Shown: positions 24,153 to 33,050, numbered from the stretch's first letter. The stretch: 64,000 bases of DNA from Prevotella sp. (GCA_023662865.1 JAMPIK010000011.1:1-64000); one strand, 5' to 3'. Translations and numbers: made by a program. The notes: a model not told the origin generated them from the letters alone.

Positions 24153-25349
24153 CTACAAGGTCGGGGCATAGAGGGCCGCACGCGCCAGATGAAAGGCTTT
24201 GCGGGCATCAAGGCTTCGCAGTGCGTATTCGTAAAGTGCTGCTTTGGCCGTGTAATAATCAAGTGCGCTTAATGTGCCTTTTTCGTATCCCAAATCAAGA
24301 TATTTTTCCCGGTTGGATATTGCATCGGCATAAGCTTTGTCATATTTGTCGGCCACATCAAGCAGCAGCTTGGCATTATCGTATTCACTCTGTTTGGTGA
24401 GGACAAACTGCTCGGAGGCGGCGTCAAGGCTTAATTGAGCGGCAGCCGCTTGTGCTTTGGCGGCCTTTACGCGGCCGGAGTTCCCCCACAACGGCAAGCT
24501 GAAGCCTACTTTCGCGCCGTGATAATTGTCGTTTTTCACCAACTCATTCACATAACCGACTGAAAACTCCGGCAAACCCTCTTTTTTTCGAAGGTTGACC
24601 TCCTCTTTCGTCTTGTTTATATTTGCTTGTGCCGACAAAAGTTCGGGAGCTACAGGGGCTGCCGCAGAAAGCCACTCGTAAAAAGAGACGGGCAGCAATG
24701 AGGCCGGCCATGCGGTGGGCAGGTTGGAGGGGAGGCTTCCGTTATTGAGAATACGCAATTTTGCCTCGGCGGCTGACAGCGCAAGTCGCGCTTGTGCCAA
24801 ATCGCTCTCAGCGGTGAGATTGCTTAGTACGTTCTCATTATATATATGATACGTAATCACACCGGCGTCAAGACTTTGTCGGGCTATTTCAAGAATATCG
24901 GCTCGTTGCCGCGCATACTTTGTAAGCTCTTCAACAAGCTGATATTGATACACATACTCAATCAGTGCGTTCTCAACCTGCAAGGCAAGTTTGGAGCGTT
25001 TTGCCATATAATCGGCGTCAATGATTTGATTTTCAGCCCGAGCCGCCCGGCGGCGTGCACCGGAGAGGGTGGCGAAATCAAACCCTTGTGTAACCTCAAC
25101 ATTGGTCTTGTTCGGAACATCAGACGGCGAGCCGAACATATATGACACGCCAACTTCGGGATTGGCAAGCGTCAAGCCGGAAAGATTGTCAAGTTTGCTG
25201 CTTTCCGCTGTCATGGCAGCTGAATGAAGTGAGCTGTTATTGCCCAAAATTTCATTCATTAGGAAAGGGAAAAGCGACCCGGCAGACGTTTTGGCGGCAA
25301 ATAAGGTCGCGAAACCTAAAAATGTGGAAATTATGAATTTGCGTTTCAT
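24153..25349 (-). CDS. TolC-family outer-membrane channel protein
   Basis: This 398-residue protein (start MKRKFIISTFLGF) has a signal peptide to about residue 22 and the long helical repeats of TolC/CusC channels (for example LSGARRRAARAENQIIDADY and KVGFSLPLWGNSGRVKAAKA). Such proteins trimerise in the outer membrane as the exit duct of tripartite efflux pumps. No RND pump or adaptor gene adjoins it. The Cys-rich lipoprotein lies 79 bp downstream in the same direction. A promoter box ends about 5 bp before the ATG, so the mRNA may be leaderless. Confidence 0.88.
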   Translation of the reverse strand: MKRKFIISTFLGFATLFAAKTSAGSLFPFLMNEILGNNSSLHSAAMTAESSKLDNLSGLTLANPEVGVSYMFGSPSDVPNKTNVEVTQGFDFATLSGARRRAARAENQIIDADYMAKRSKLALQVENALIEYVYQYQLVEELTKYARQRADILEIARQSLDAGVITYHIYNENVLSNLTAESDLAQARLALSAAEAKLRILNNGSLPSNLPTAWPASLLPVSFYEWLSAAAPVAPELLSAQANINKTKEEVNLRKKEGLPEFSVGYVNELVKNDNYHGAKVGFSLPLWGNSGRVKAAKAQAAAAQLSLDAASEQFVLTKQSEYDNAKLLLDVADKYDKAYADAISNREKYLDLGYEKGTLSALDYYTAKAALYEYALRSLDARKAFHLARAALYAPTL

Positions 25350-25353
25350 GGCG

Positions 25354-25384
25354 CAAATATAGTGCAAATAAAATGCAACTCAAA
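25354..25384 (-). promoter_or_regulatory. Promoter of the TolC/Cys-lipoprotein pair
   Basis: On the minus strand TTTG (25381-25384), 19 bases, TATATTTG (25354-25361), a full consensus match. The ATG at 25349 is so close that transcription would start at or within a few bases of the start codon. Confidence 0.55.
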
Positions 25385-25473
25385 ATCAAAATGCCCTAAA
25401 ATTTAGAAATTTAGCAATTAATCGTACATTTTATTGCAAAACTCGGATAATAAAAGAATAATAGAGTCGGGTG

Positions 25474-25620
25474 TGCAACCGCGATGCGGTTGGAGTGAGT
25501 GCTGTAACCGCACGAAGACTCGTGCCTTTGGCACTCGCATATCGTGGGGTTTACGTTGTGAAAGCGCTCCGCGCTTTATTCTGCTATGTGCATTTATCTA
25601 CCGGCTGAATCGCGGTTGCA
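25474..25620. repeat. Palindrome cluster in the TolC-porN intergenic region
   Basis: Within the 375-bp gap 25350-25724, which has no recognisable gene, four inverted repeats occur. These are a 7-bp stem with 3-base loop at 25476-25492, a 5-bp stem with TTT loop at 25522-25534, a 7-bp stem with 3-base loop at 25561-25577, and an outer perfect 12-bp inverted repeat joining 25474-25485 with 25609-25620. The whole can fold into one branched structure. It could be a REP-like element or a small RNA. The remainder of the gap holds the TolC promoter and the porN terminator. Confidence 0.6.
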
Positions 25621-25634
25621 GGGTGAGGCATTTG

Positions 25635-25674
25635 AAAAAAAACGGGGACGGTTCATGGTTGTGAACCTCCCCCG
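25635..25674 (-). terminator. Intrinsic terminator of the T9SS operon
   Basis: The stem pairs 25643-25655 with 25662-25674 (CGGGG, mismatches, GGTTCA around a TGGTTG loop). On the minus strand it runs directly into eight T (25635-25642). It lies 50 bp past the porN stop. Confidence 0.85.
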
Positions 25675-25724
25675 GAGTTGGATTGGAATAGAATGGTTTA
25701 GTTTTAGTGTTGTTGCTTTGTCAA

Positions 25725-26900
25725 TTATTTCTTGCGGCGGCGTACTGACTTTTCGGCAGAGGAGTTGGGCGCGTTGGGGTCGCTGCTTTGCACTTTCGAC
25801 CTTGCCGGCTTCTTCTTGCTTCGTGCCGCTGTGCTTGTCTTCTTCTTGGTGGTGGAGGCTTTCCTCGAGCGTGCTGAGTTTTTGCGTGTGCCATCGTCAA
25901 CACGCTCGCTCACAGCTTCCGCTCCATCGGCTGAATCAACATCTTCGCCGGAGGCTTTTGCCTCTTCAAGCTCTGCAAGGCGTTCCTGCTCTGCGAGGTA
26001 TTCCTCACGAGAGGGTACCCAAAGGTTTTTGTCAAAGGCGCGAAGTCGCTGCTCTATGCTGTCTTGTGCCAGTTTGAGCTTGTCATCATCGGGGAACATT
26101 TGTGTCAGCGCCAAGTTGCGCATATTCTGTGTCTTATAGATGTCACCTTTGTAAAAGCCGAGGTTGAAGTAGTCGTCAAGACTGTAAAGGGGCAGGTTGT
26201 TGTCATCGGTAAGGAAGACGTATTGCTGTGCCAGATAAGGGCGCAGTTGATCAAACTTCACCCAGAACATGGGGTAGCGGTTTTGGTCGCCGAAGTCGCC
26301 GTACTTGTTAAGCACCGGGCAAATTGCTTCCACACGCGTCTTCATCTCGTTCGAGCGTTTGTCGAATTCCCATTTCTCGATGATATAATAGTTGAGCACC
26401 TGATTGGTTGGCACATCGGCTTCTTCTATGGTGATGCCGTTGCGGCCTCCGCTGTTTTGGTAATATATACCGAAACGGTCAAGCATTTCCGGCACGTTAA
26501 TCTGATACTTTTCGGTAAAAACTTCGCGGCCGTCAAGGAACTCGTAAGCCGGTACCTTACCCTCTACCACGAGGCGGAGGAGCAGGCGGAAAAGGTTCTC
26601 TTTTCCGTCTATCACATCTTCGGGGAAGTACAGCGGAGCATTTTCATCTTTGCTCAGGTCGATTTGGCGGTAAATTACCCTCATCCAAGCGAGGTCAGCA
26701 TCGTGCGGCTCTTTCGTATCGTAAAAGTTTTGCATACGCTCGGTGATTTTCACCCCGGCATCGGCTTCGGTTTGTCCGCGCTTTTTGCGGTCTTTGCCGG
26801 AACGACGGGTCACTCCCGAACCGCTTTCCACCTGAGCCATGGCTACTGCTGTTGCCATAAGCAAGGTGACAGCTATTATTTGACGTAATATCTTCATCAT
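25725..26900 (-). CDS. porN: Type IX secretion protein PorN/GldN
   Basis: This 391-residue protein has a signal peptide (MMKILRQIIAVTLLMATAVAMA; two adjacent ATGs at 26900 and 26897). Its conserved core is characteristic of GldN/PorN (ITERMQNFYDTKEPHDADLAWMRVIYRQIDLSKDEN). PorN forms, with the lipoprotein PorK, the periplasmic ring of the T9SS under the outer membrane. The core ends near residue 315. The last 75 residues are Ser/Lys/Arg-rich, strongly basic and look disordered; I do not remember this tail from the P. gingivalis protein. It is the last gene of the porT-P-K-L-M-N operon, with the terminator 50 bp downstream. Confidence 0.92.
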   Translation of the reverse strand: MMKILRQIIAVTLLMATAVAMAQVESGSGVTRRSGKDRKKRGQTEADAGVKITERMQNFYDTKEPHDADLAWMRVIYRQIDLSKDENAPLYFPEDVIDGKENLFRLLLRLVVEGKVPAYEFLDGREVFTEKYQINVPEMLDRFGIYYQNSGGRNGITIEEADVPTNQVLNYYIIEKWEFDKRSNEMKTRVEAICPVLNKYGDFGDQNRYPMFWVKFDQLRPYLAQQYVFLTDDNNLPLYSLDDYFNLGFYKGDIYKTQNMRNLALTQMFPDDDKLKLAQDSIEQRLRAFDKNLWVPSREEYLAEQERLAELEEAKASGEDVDSADGAEAVSERVDDGTRKNSARSRKASTTKKKTSTAARSKKKPARSKVQSSDPNAPNSSAEKSVRRRKK

Positions 26901-26917
26901 CTGTGAGTTTTTGAGGG

Positions 26918-28522
26918 TTAGTTAAGCGATACCTGAATCGGGGGAACATCGCGAGTTATACCATCTGGTCCTTTGGCTTTGATGTTGCCGATAATAAACG
27001 TTTTACCCGGTTTCAAATTTTTGAATTGGTCTTTCTGACGAGCTGAGAATTGGGAGCCGGCACTGTTCTCCGGTATGGCATTTCCCATTTGGTCAAAGAC
27101 TATGGTTTGGAATGAGACTACCTGGTACTGTATGTCAAGTACACCATCGTCGAGGGCTGCACCCACACCGGTTGCACTCATAAGTTGTGCTTTTGAGATG
27201 CGGCGCGGCGCACCTTTGTATTGCAACGTGTTGCCGGAGCCGTCTTTAATCGGAATGTATGCCAACGGGTCGGGCAATTTACGCACTCTGAATGTCATTG
27301 AACCCAGATTGGTTGTGCCGCCGTTCATGTTGGCTGTTACGGAGATTGTAGCCTCCTGTCCTACACCGCTTGAGCGAGCTATCCAAGAGTTGCCGTTGCG
27401 AGTGAGGGTGCCGTTGGATATGGTGGCGTTGATTGAACTCATAGGTATACCCGGAGCGGATATGCTTATAGGGTTGTCAATACCTGCATAAAGCACATTC
27501 ATCATTGTCGGGGATATGGTTACCATCGGCTCCATTACAGTGTACGAAGACTTGAACGGAAACTTGCCGAGAGTGCCGTCATGCTTAAACACCTCAATGT
27601 AACCGGAATACTCATGTTCTCCAATACCGGACGCGGAGAAAGTGTATTTCCCGCCGCGTATTTCCCGTCCGCCTACATACACACGAGGTCTGTTGGTAGT
27701 GTCTACCGCCGCGAGAACGATGTCAGCTTCATACTGACCGCCCTGCATCAGCATTGTAGTGCGAGGTATCACAAACGCGCTGAGCTCGTTGGCCACCATT
27801 GAGCCGGGGGGTATGATATCGTCCAAGCCGTTCTCTCCGTAGGAAATAGAGCTGATTACCGATGAAATTGCATCGCTTTCGCTCTGGCGCAGGTTGTTCT
27901 GCAAATGAGTGAGGTAAGTAATGGCGGCAATAGCCGGCATATTCTCAAAGTTTGAAATCTCCCACGGTGTTTTGGTGGCGTTGCCGTTTTCATCGTAAAC
28001 CACTGTGCTCAACATTCCGGCCACGGCCTTCTTTTTCTCCGGGTCGTCAATGAGCGAAATCATAAATTCCCGGTAGAGGTCAATGCGTTCGCGGAGCTTC
28101 TTGCCCTTTTGTGTAATGGGGTCGAGCATTGTCACCCCCGAAGCCTCAAGGTCATCGCGGTTTACGAGTTTCATGTAGTCCGCATTGGGTCCGTCAGCCT
28201 GTTTGGCTATTTCAATTTTAAGTTGTTCTATATCTTTGAACAAGGCGTCTGTCTGCTCCTTCACCTTGACTCCCTGCTCAAACCACGGTTCCACGACATC
28301 GGGGTTTTCGCGGTACAGGTCTTCAAGGTAGCGGAAATGGGCGCGGTTCTTCTCGGTCATATTCTTCGAAGTGCGCTGCAGACCGGTCTGCACCTGAGAG
28401 AAACCGTTGAGCACATCGCTGCTGACATTCAAAGCCAACATGGCAGTCAACACGATATACATAAGGTTAATCATCCTCTGTCGGGGAGACATCCTTGCTA
28501 CATTGTTGCTTCCTCCGGCCAT
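26918..28522 (-). CDS. porM: T9SS motor protein PorM/GldM
   Basis: I start this 534-residue protein at the ATG at 28522 (MAGGSNNVARMSPRQ), the usual GldM start; the upstream ATG at 28570 would overlap porL. One transmembrane segment (INLMYIVLTAMLALNVS, about 18-34) is followed by helical and then tandem beta domains in the periplasm. Together with PorL it forms the proton-driven rotary motor in the inner membrane that powers secretion and, in other Bacteroidetes, gliding. The Arg-Gln-rich membrane entry and LNVSSDVLNGF are family hallmarks. It lies 7 bp after porL and 17 bp before porN. Confidence 0.95.
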   Translation of the reverse strand: MAGGSNNVARMSPRQRMINLMYIVLTAMLALNVSSDVLNGFSQVQTGLQRTSKNMTEKNRAHFRYLEDLYRENPDVVEPWFEQGVKVKEQTDALFKDIEQLKIEIAKQADGPNADYMKLVNRDDLEASGVTMLDPITQKGKKLRERIDLYREFMISLIDDPEKKKAVAGMLSTVVYDENGNATKTPWEISNFENMPAIAAITYLTHLQNNLRQSESDAISSVISSISYGENGLDDIIPPGSMVANELSAFVIPRTTMLMQGGQYEADIVLAAVDTTNRPRVYVGGREIRGGKYTFSASGIGEHEYSGYIEVFKHDGTLGKFPFKSSYTVMEPMVTISPTMMNVLYAGIDNPISISAPGIPMSSINATISNGTLTRNGNSWIARSSGVGQEATISVTANMNGGTTNLGSMTFRVRKLPDPLAYIPIKDGSGNTLQYKGAPRRISKAQLMSATGVGAALDDGVLDIQYQVVSFQTIVFDQMGNAIPENSAGSQFSARQKDQFKNLKPGKTFIIGNIKAKGPDGITRDVPPIQVSLN

Positions 28523-28529
28523 AAGTGCA

Positions 28530-29510
28530 TTATGTGTTTGGGTTCGCCTGATTTGCGAACGGGTTTTCAACAGAGCCGCCGGCGGGTACTTGGCCGCCGC
28601 CCATCATGGGGTTGTACATATTGATGGTCATGGCTGTAATCATCTTCTCATATACGGAGTTAAGCTGCTTCATGTAACGAGCCATCTTCTCCGTTTCTTC
28701 GCAATAGCGTGAGCTCTCGTTGGCACTCTTCTCGTACATATCGCGAATATCTTTCAGTCCGCGGTTCACACGGTCTATGCTGTCAAGCTGTGAGGCAATG
28801 CTTTTGAGCTGAATTTCATAAATTGTGTTAAGCCCGGAGACATTGCGGTTGAGAGCCTCCATTTGCTCCACATATCCGCCGGAAGACTGCTGAATATTCT
28901 CGCTGTTCTCGGTAATGGCGGAATAGGATTTCAGCAGGGTAGTGCTCACAGCATTGAGCTGTTCGGTAGTTGCGCGCAGAGCATTCATCTGCTCTGCAAT
29001 CCCGGCAATCCCTTGCAGATAATCCTGAGTGGCGGTTGTGAGTTCGGCCATTTGTGAAAGCTGGTTTGAGGCCGCCGCCAGTTTCTGAATGCTGTCGCGC
29101 AACGAGAGGGTGTCTTCCTCGCTCAAAGCCAACGAAGGTACAGCCGGAGTAGCCGGTTGAGGAGCGGTATAATTATCATAATCAGGGTCAGTACCCGTCA
29201 TTTCCATACCGGTGCCGTTTTCAAAGTCCGGGCGGTCATCGGCATTATGGCTGTCAAGCACCGGGAATACCTCTTCCCAAGCATATTCCTTCGGCGGCCG
29301 GTCAAAGGCCGTGAGGATAAACATTGCAATCTCGGTACCCATACCGATACAAAGCAGTGTGCTGCCGCCGGGCAAGTGGAGGATTTTGAACAGTGCACCC
29401 CAAATTACGATGGCTGCACCGATAGAGTAAGCGAAGTTGAAGAAGCGCTGACCCTTGCTGCCGTGCAGAAAGCGCTCTATGACGTTTCCGAATTTTCTGA
29501 TTTTTCCCAT
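28530..29510 (-). CDS. porL: T9SS motor protein PorL/GldL
   Basis: This 326-residue protein has two transmembrane segments at about 26-44 (FAYSIGAAIVIWGALFKI) and 50-70 (STLLCIGMGTEIAMFILTAF). The Glu in the second segment (GTEIAMF) corresponds to the conserved glutamate thought to take part in proton flow. The long cytoplasmic part is coiled-coil rich (about 130-290, repeated Gln/Leu heptads such as MEALNRNVSGLNTIYEIQL). The C-terminus is short and Gly/Pro/Asn-rich. It is the stator subunit surrounding the PorM dimer. It starts 27 bp after porK. Confidence 0.94.
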   Translation of the reverse strand: MGKIRKFGNVIERFLHGSKGQRFFNFAYSIGAAIVIWGALFKILHLPGGSTLLCIGMGTEIAMFILTAFDRPPKEYAWEEVFPVLDSHNADDRPDFENGTGMEMTGTDPDYDNYTAPQPATPAVPSLALSEEDTLSLRDSIQKLAAASNQLSQMAELTTATQDYLQGIAGIAEQMNALRATTEQLNAVSTTLLKSYSAITENSENIQQSSGGYVEQMEALNRNVSGLNTIYEIQLKSIASQLDSIDRVNRGLKDIRDMYEKSANESSRYCEETEKMARYMKQLNSVYEKMITAMTINMYNPMMGGGQVPAGGSVENPFANQANPNT

Positions 29511-29537
29511 TGTGAATATATGGTTCTGTTATTGGGG

Positions 29538-31028
29538 TTACTTTCTGTTTTTATTTTTTGTGCCGCGAGCAAAGCCTACCTGGCTGCGAACGTTGCGGAA
29601 GCCTATGTATGAGCGTTGCTCGTTCTGGTATTCCCACTGGCGAAGGTCGGAGCGCAGGTTGTGTGCCACATCTTTCCATGAGCCGCCGCGCACGATTTTG
29701 CGCTTCATCTTATAGGGGTCTTCCAAAGCCGCATCATAGCGGTACTCCGGGTTCATGTCCGAGGTGAGCTTGTTGATTGACTCCGTGTAAGCAGTGGAGG
29801 TCCATTCGCTCACGTTTCCGGCCATATCAAAGAGACCGAAATCGTTCGGCGCGTAGGTGCCCACTTGTGAGGTAATAAGGTGTCCGTCTCGTATAAAGTC
29901 GCCTTCGAGAGGCTTGAAGTTGGCATAGAAGCAACCGCGTTCGTCCATGGGCAGAGTCTCCTCCCAGGGGTATGAGCTTTCCGAATTTCCGGCGCGAGCT
30001 GCATATTCCCATTCAGCTTCGGTAGGCAGACGGTATGGCTCGATATATACACCCTCTTTGCCGAGAGAACGGCGCAGGAAGTCGGTGCGCCAATTTGAGA
30101 AAGCGTTGGCCTGCTCCCAGCTTACACCTACTACCGGGTAGTCGTTGTAACCGGCATGAGAGAAGTACATACGGGTGTACGGCTCGTTGTAAGCGTTGTC
30201 AAAATCGTTAATCCAAGCCGTGGTGTCGGGATATACATTAACTATATATGTATTGAGGAAGTCGTATTCCCCGGAGAGCGGACGGCTCACCGTTTCGCGC
30301 ACAATGCGGCCTTCATCATCGAAATAAGCGGTATCTTTGCTTATTGTGGGCAGCTCCATGTCTACCGGGTTGTCGGTGTTGTAATCACGACGGGTGGGGT
30401 CAAGGCGATTTTTGCGCTTAGCTGCTGCCGTGTGATTGTAAATCTCATAACGATAATTGAGCTGGGTGGGGTCAAGCTCGCGGCGTCCGGTAATGGGGTT
30501 GGTGCGGTATACACTCTCAATGGCACGCTGCTCGTCTTCGTTGGCATTTCGCCATGGAATGGCTTTGTTCCAGTTCAGGTAAGGCTTGATGGGATTCCCC
30601 TCTTTGTCTTCCTCAATCTTGAACTCCTCGTTGCCTCCATAAGCCGGGTCGGCCAAGCGCTCGCGGATAATGGAATCACGCACCCAAAACACAAACTGTT
30701 TGTATTTGCTGTTTGTCACTTCGGTTTCGTCCATCCAGAAAGCATCGACGCTCACACCGCGAGGGTCTGCTTTAATACCCCAAACGCTGTCGTCTTGTGC
30801 CGGACCCATTTTCCATGCGCCGCGGTCTACGAGAACCATGCCGTAAGGAGTGGGTTCGGAGAAGGACGTGCCTCCCACACCGGTGACTTCGCCGCCGGCG
30901 GAACTTGAACGAGAGGACATGCACGAGGTCAGAACCAATCCGCCTACAAGCATTGTGCCTACAAGCAGCAACAGGTTGCGTCGCCCGGCGTCAAGGGTAT
31001 GCAAATATCTTTTAAGTGTTTGTTTCAT
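29538..31028 (-). CDS. porK: T9SS lipoprotein PorK/GldK (SUMF1 fold)
   Basis: This 496-residue outer-membrane lipoprotein has its signal peptide around residues 18-36 with the lipidated Cys in VLTSC. The rest is a formylglycine-generating-enzyme (SUMF1) fold: start motif GMVLVDRGAWKMG, then AFWMDETEVTNSKYKQFVFW, VSWEQANAFSNWRT, RLPTEAEWEYAARAG and the end IVRGGSWKD plus YIGFRNVR. PorK lacks the catalytic role and instead forms a large ring with PorN beneath the outer membrane. The gene sits between porP and porL in the canonical order. Confidence 0.95.
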   Translation of the reverse strand: MKQTLKRYLHTLDAGRRNLLLLVGTMLVGGLVLTSCMSSRSSSAGGEVTGVGGTSFSEPTPYGMVLVDRGAWKMGPAQDDSVWGIKADPRGVSVDAFWMDETEVTNSKYKQFVFWVRDSIIRERLADPAYGGNEEFKIEEDKEGNPIKPYLNWNKAIPWRNANEDEQRAIESVYRTNPITGRRELDPTQLNYRYEIYNHTAAAKRKNRLDPTRRDYNTDNPVDMELPTISKDTAYFDDEGRIVRETVSRPLSGEYDFLNTYIVNVYPDTTAWINDFDNAYNEPYTRMYFSHAGYNDYPVVGVSWEQANAFSNWRTDFLRRSLGKEGVYIEPYRLPTEAEWEYAARAGNSESSYPWEETLPMDERGCFYANFKPLEGDFIRDGHLITSQVGTYAPNDFGLFDMAGNVSEWTSTAYTESINKLTSDMNPEYRYDAALEDPYKMKRKIVRGGSWKDVAHNLRSDLRQWEYQNEQRSYIGFRNVRSQVGFARGTKNKNRK

Positions 31029-31081
31029 ATCGTTATGCGTGTGTATGTTGCGTAATTCTTTTATGATTATCTCCGGCTCGC

Positions 31082-32065
31082 TTACATAAAGCGAATGGAA
31101 CGGTGTTTGTTTTTGTTTTGTTGGTTAAAGTTGAGTTTCAGCGAATAGCCGGCCACAATCTCATGACTGCCCGAGGAGGCTTTGGCAATCGCTGACAGCG
31201 GATACTCATAGCTGTAACCCAAATAGAAATTCTTGTATTCAGCGCCCAAACTTACGTTTATGCCCGACTTGTATCGGTAGCCAAGGCCGAAGCTGAATAA
31301 TCTGTTATATCGCGCTCGCAGGTCTACTTGGCCGGTGAAGTCAGTCAAATCGGTCATGACGATAAGAGAGGGCTGCAATTCAAATAACGTATTTTTCAGC
31401 GGAATATTGCTTCCGGCGGTAAAATAGAGCGTTCTGTCAAATTTTACATCGTATTCTTTGGTCTCGTTGCTCTCCGTTCCCTCCACACTCATGGTAAGTG
31501 TGGGAGCAAGCAGATGCCGCCCGGAGATACCCATGTAAAATTTCGGGTGAGTGTACCAAAGGCCGGCGCTGAAGTCGAACCCGTTGCCCGAAAGGTCTTG
31601 TGTGGGTATAGCTTCATCGGTGTCGTGGTAGTCATCGCCGTCAGGGAGTTCCACTTCGCTCCCTTTGAATTTGGAGTTGATATATGCGCCTTGCACACCG
31701 ATACTCAATTCCCCCTTGAAGAGTTTGAGCTTATATGATGCCTGCACCCCGAGGTCAAGATTGGAAAACAGACCGATACCTTCCTGCATGAGAGCCACAC
31801 CCACACCGATGCGTTTGTTGCCGATTTTCACCGGCATATCGGCAGTTCCGGTGAAACTTTTCGGAGCGTTGTCAATACCAACCCATTGCAAACGAGCACC
31901 GCCGCGTATACGCAGATAGTCGGTGCTGCCGGTGGCGCCGGCGTTGTAAAGGGTGGGCAGTTGGTAATATTGCGAGAAAAGAGGGTCGGAATTCTGCGCG
32001 AACACACACACCGAAGCCAAGACGGCCACCGCTATGACAATCAATATTTTAAAGAGTTTAAACAT
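31082..32065 (-). CDS. porP: T9SS outer-membrane protein PorP/SprF
   Basis: I start this 327-residue protein at the ATG at 32065 (MFKLFKILIVIAVAV), which gives a normal signal peptide; an ATG at 32116 would overlap porT. The mature part begins QNSDPLFSQYYQLPTLYNAGATG, the signature of the PorP/SprF family, and continues as alternating beta strands of a 12-14-stranded barrel. PorP-type proteins anchor or help assemble secreted proteins at the outer membrane next to PorK/PorN. It lies 25 bp after porT and 53 bp before porK. Confidence 0.94.
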   Translation of the reverse strand: MFKLFKILIVIAVAVLASVCVFAQNSDPLFSQYYQLPTLYNAGATGSTDYLRIRGGARLQWVGIDNAPKSFTGTADMPVKIGNKRIGVGVALMQEGIGLFSNLDLGVQASYKLKLFKGELSIGVQGAYINSKFKGSEVELPDGDDYHDTDEAIPTQDLSGNGFDFSAGLWYTHPKFYMGISGRHLLAPTLTMSVEGTESNETKEYDVKFDRTLYFTAGSNIPLKNTLFELQPSLIVMTDLTDFTGQVDLRARYNRLFSFGLGYRYKSGINVSLGAEYKNFYLGYSYEYPLSAIAKASSGSHEIVAGYSLKLNFNQQNKNKHRSIRFM

Positions 32066-32090
32066 TGGATTTATCAGTGCTTTATGTGCG

Positions 32091-32837
32091 TTATTCAAAA
32101 TAGAAGGTAAGTACAATCATGTTGTTTTTAACCTTGGAGAGCGACTCGGTAATTTTCATCATTGCCGGGTCATCGGCCAAGTCGAGACGGTCATGTTTCA
32201 ACACGTCGGAGAGTCCGAAACAGAATTTGATTTCCGGGTTCAGCTTAAAGAAGGGCAGGTAGAAGTCGCAGCCCATACCTATGGTTAAGTATGTGTCGAA
32301 AGGTTTGAACTGCAGAAAGTCGCTGCGCTTCTTGCTCACATCAAGCGAGCCCATGATGCCTGCAGTTACGTACGGACGCACATTCTTGTACCTGTCTCCC
32401 GAAATTTTCAAATCGAGAGGAAGTACCACATACGCGCTCTTCACGTCTTGTTTCTCTATTGTGCCGGAATTGTGCTCAATGAAATGTGCCGTCTTGTTGC
32501 CGAAATACATACCCGGGCTGAACCTGAGATTGAAATACTGATGCAATCGCAAGTCTGCCAACACGTTAACGCAAAAGCCGGGGCTGTAAGAGGGAATCTC
32601 GGCAAACCAATTCTCCCCTTCGGGCGTGGTGTAACCGTTATGCGTAAACTTCAAATCCTGAAAATGCATACCTACCGAAAAGCCGAGATGCCAACGCTTT
32701 TGGTCGGCATATAAACGGTTGCCCACAAAGTCGTTGCGCTGCGCTCCGGCAGCAAAAGCCGTCAACACGAAGAGCAACACCAAGGCAAAACGGCATTTGC
32801 TTATACAATTATAATATGTGCCTGAAAATAGCTTCAT
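32091..32837 (-). CDS. porT: PorT-like outer-membrane beta-barrel protein
   Basis: This 248-residue protein has a signal peptide ending near AFAAGAQ (about residue 32) and an eight-stranded barrel pattern: KRWHLGFSVGMHFQDLKF, NLRFSPGMYFGNK, YVVLPLDLKISG and NVRPYVTAGIMGS. These segments fit the PorT family, which P. gingivalis needs for T9SS function. The position directly upstream of porP in one operon supports this, but the wider family also contains generic barrels. It would be the first gene of the operon; no convincing promoter is seen in the 50 bp before its ATG. Confidence 0.78.
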   Translation of the reverse strand: MKLFSGTYYNCISKCRFALVLLFVLTAFAAGAQRNDFVGNRLYADQKRWHLGFSVGMHFQDLKFTHNGYTTPEGENWFAEIPSYSPGFCVNVLADLRLHQYFNLRFSPGMYFGNKTAHFIEHNSGTIEKQDVKSAYVVLPLDLKISGDRYKNVRPYVTAGIMGSLDVSKKRSDFLQFKPFDTYLTIGMGCDFYLPFFKLNPEIKFCFGLSDVLKHDRLDLADDPAMMKITESLSKVKNNMIVLTFYFE

Positions 32838-32889
32838 TACTAAAATAACGACTTAAAGCGGTGAATATTGTTAAAAAGTTGCGGAAAAT

Positions 32890-32920
32890 TTTGCAGAGTG
32901 AAGAATAATGACTAATTTTG
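32890..32920 (+). promoter_or_regulatory. Promoter of rpsU
   Basis: TTTG (32890-32893), 19 bases, TAATTTTG (32913-32920). The predicted leader is long, about 125 nt, before the ATG at 33051, which leaves room for leader regulation. Confidence 0.65.
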
Positions 32921-33050
32921 TGGCGCAAAATCGGGGTATTTATGCCTAAACAGCGGGCTTGATGCTTCTAATTTGCTTAAAATCAAAGAATTAACAACCG
33001 GTCTGAATGGTTTCTAACCCTTTGGGACCTTTATTTCACAACCATAAAAT

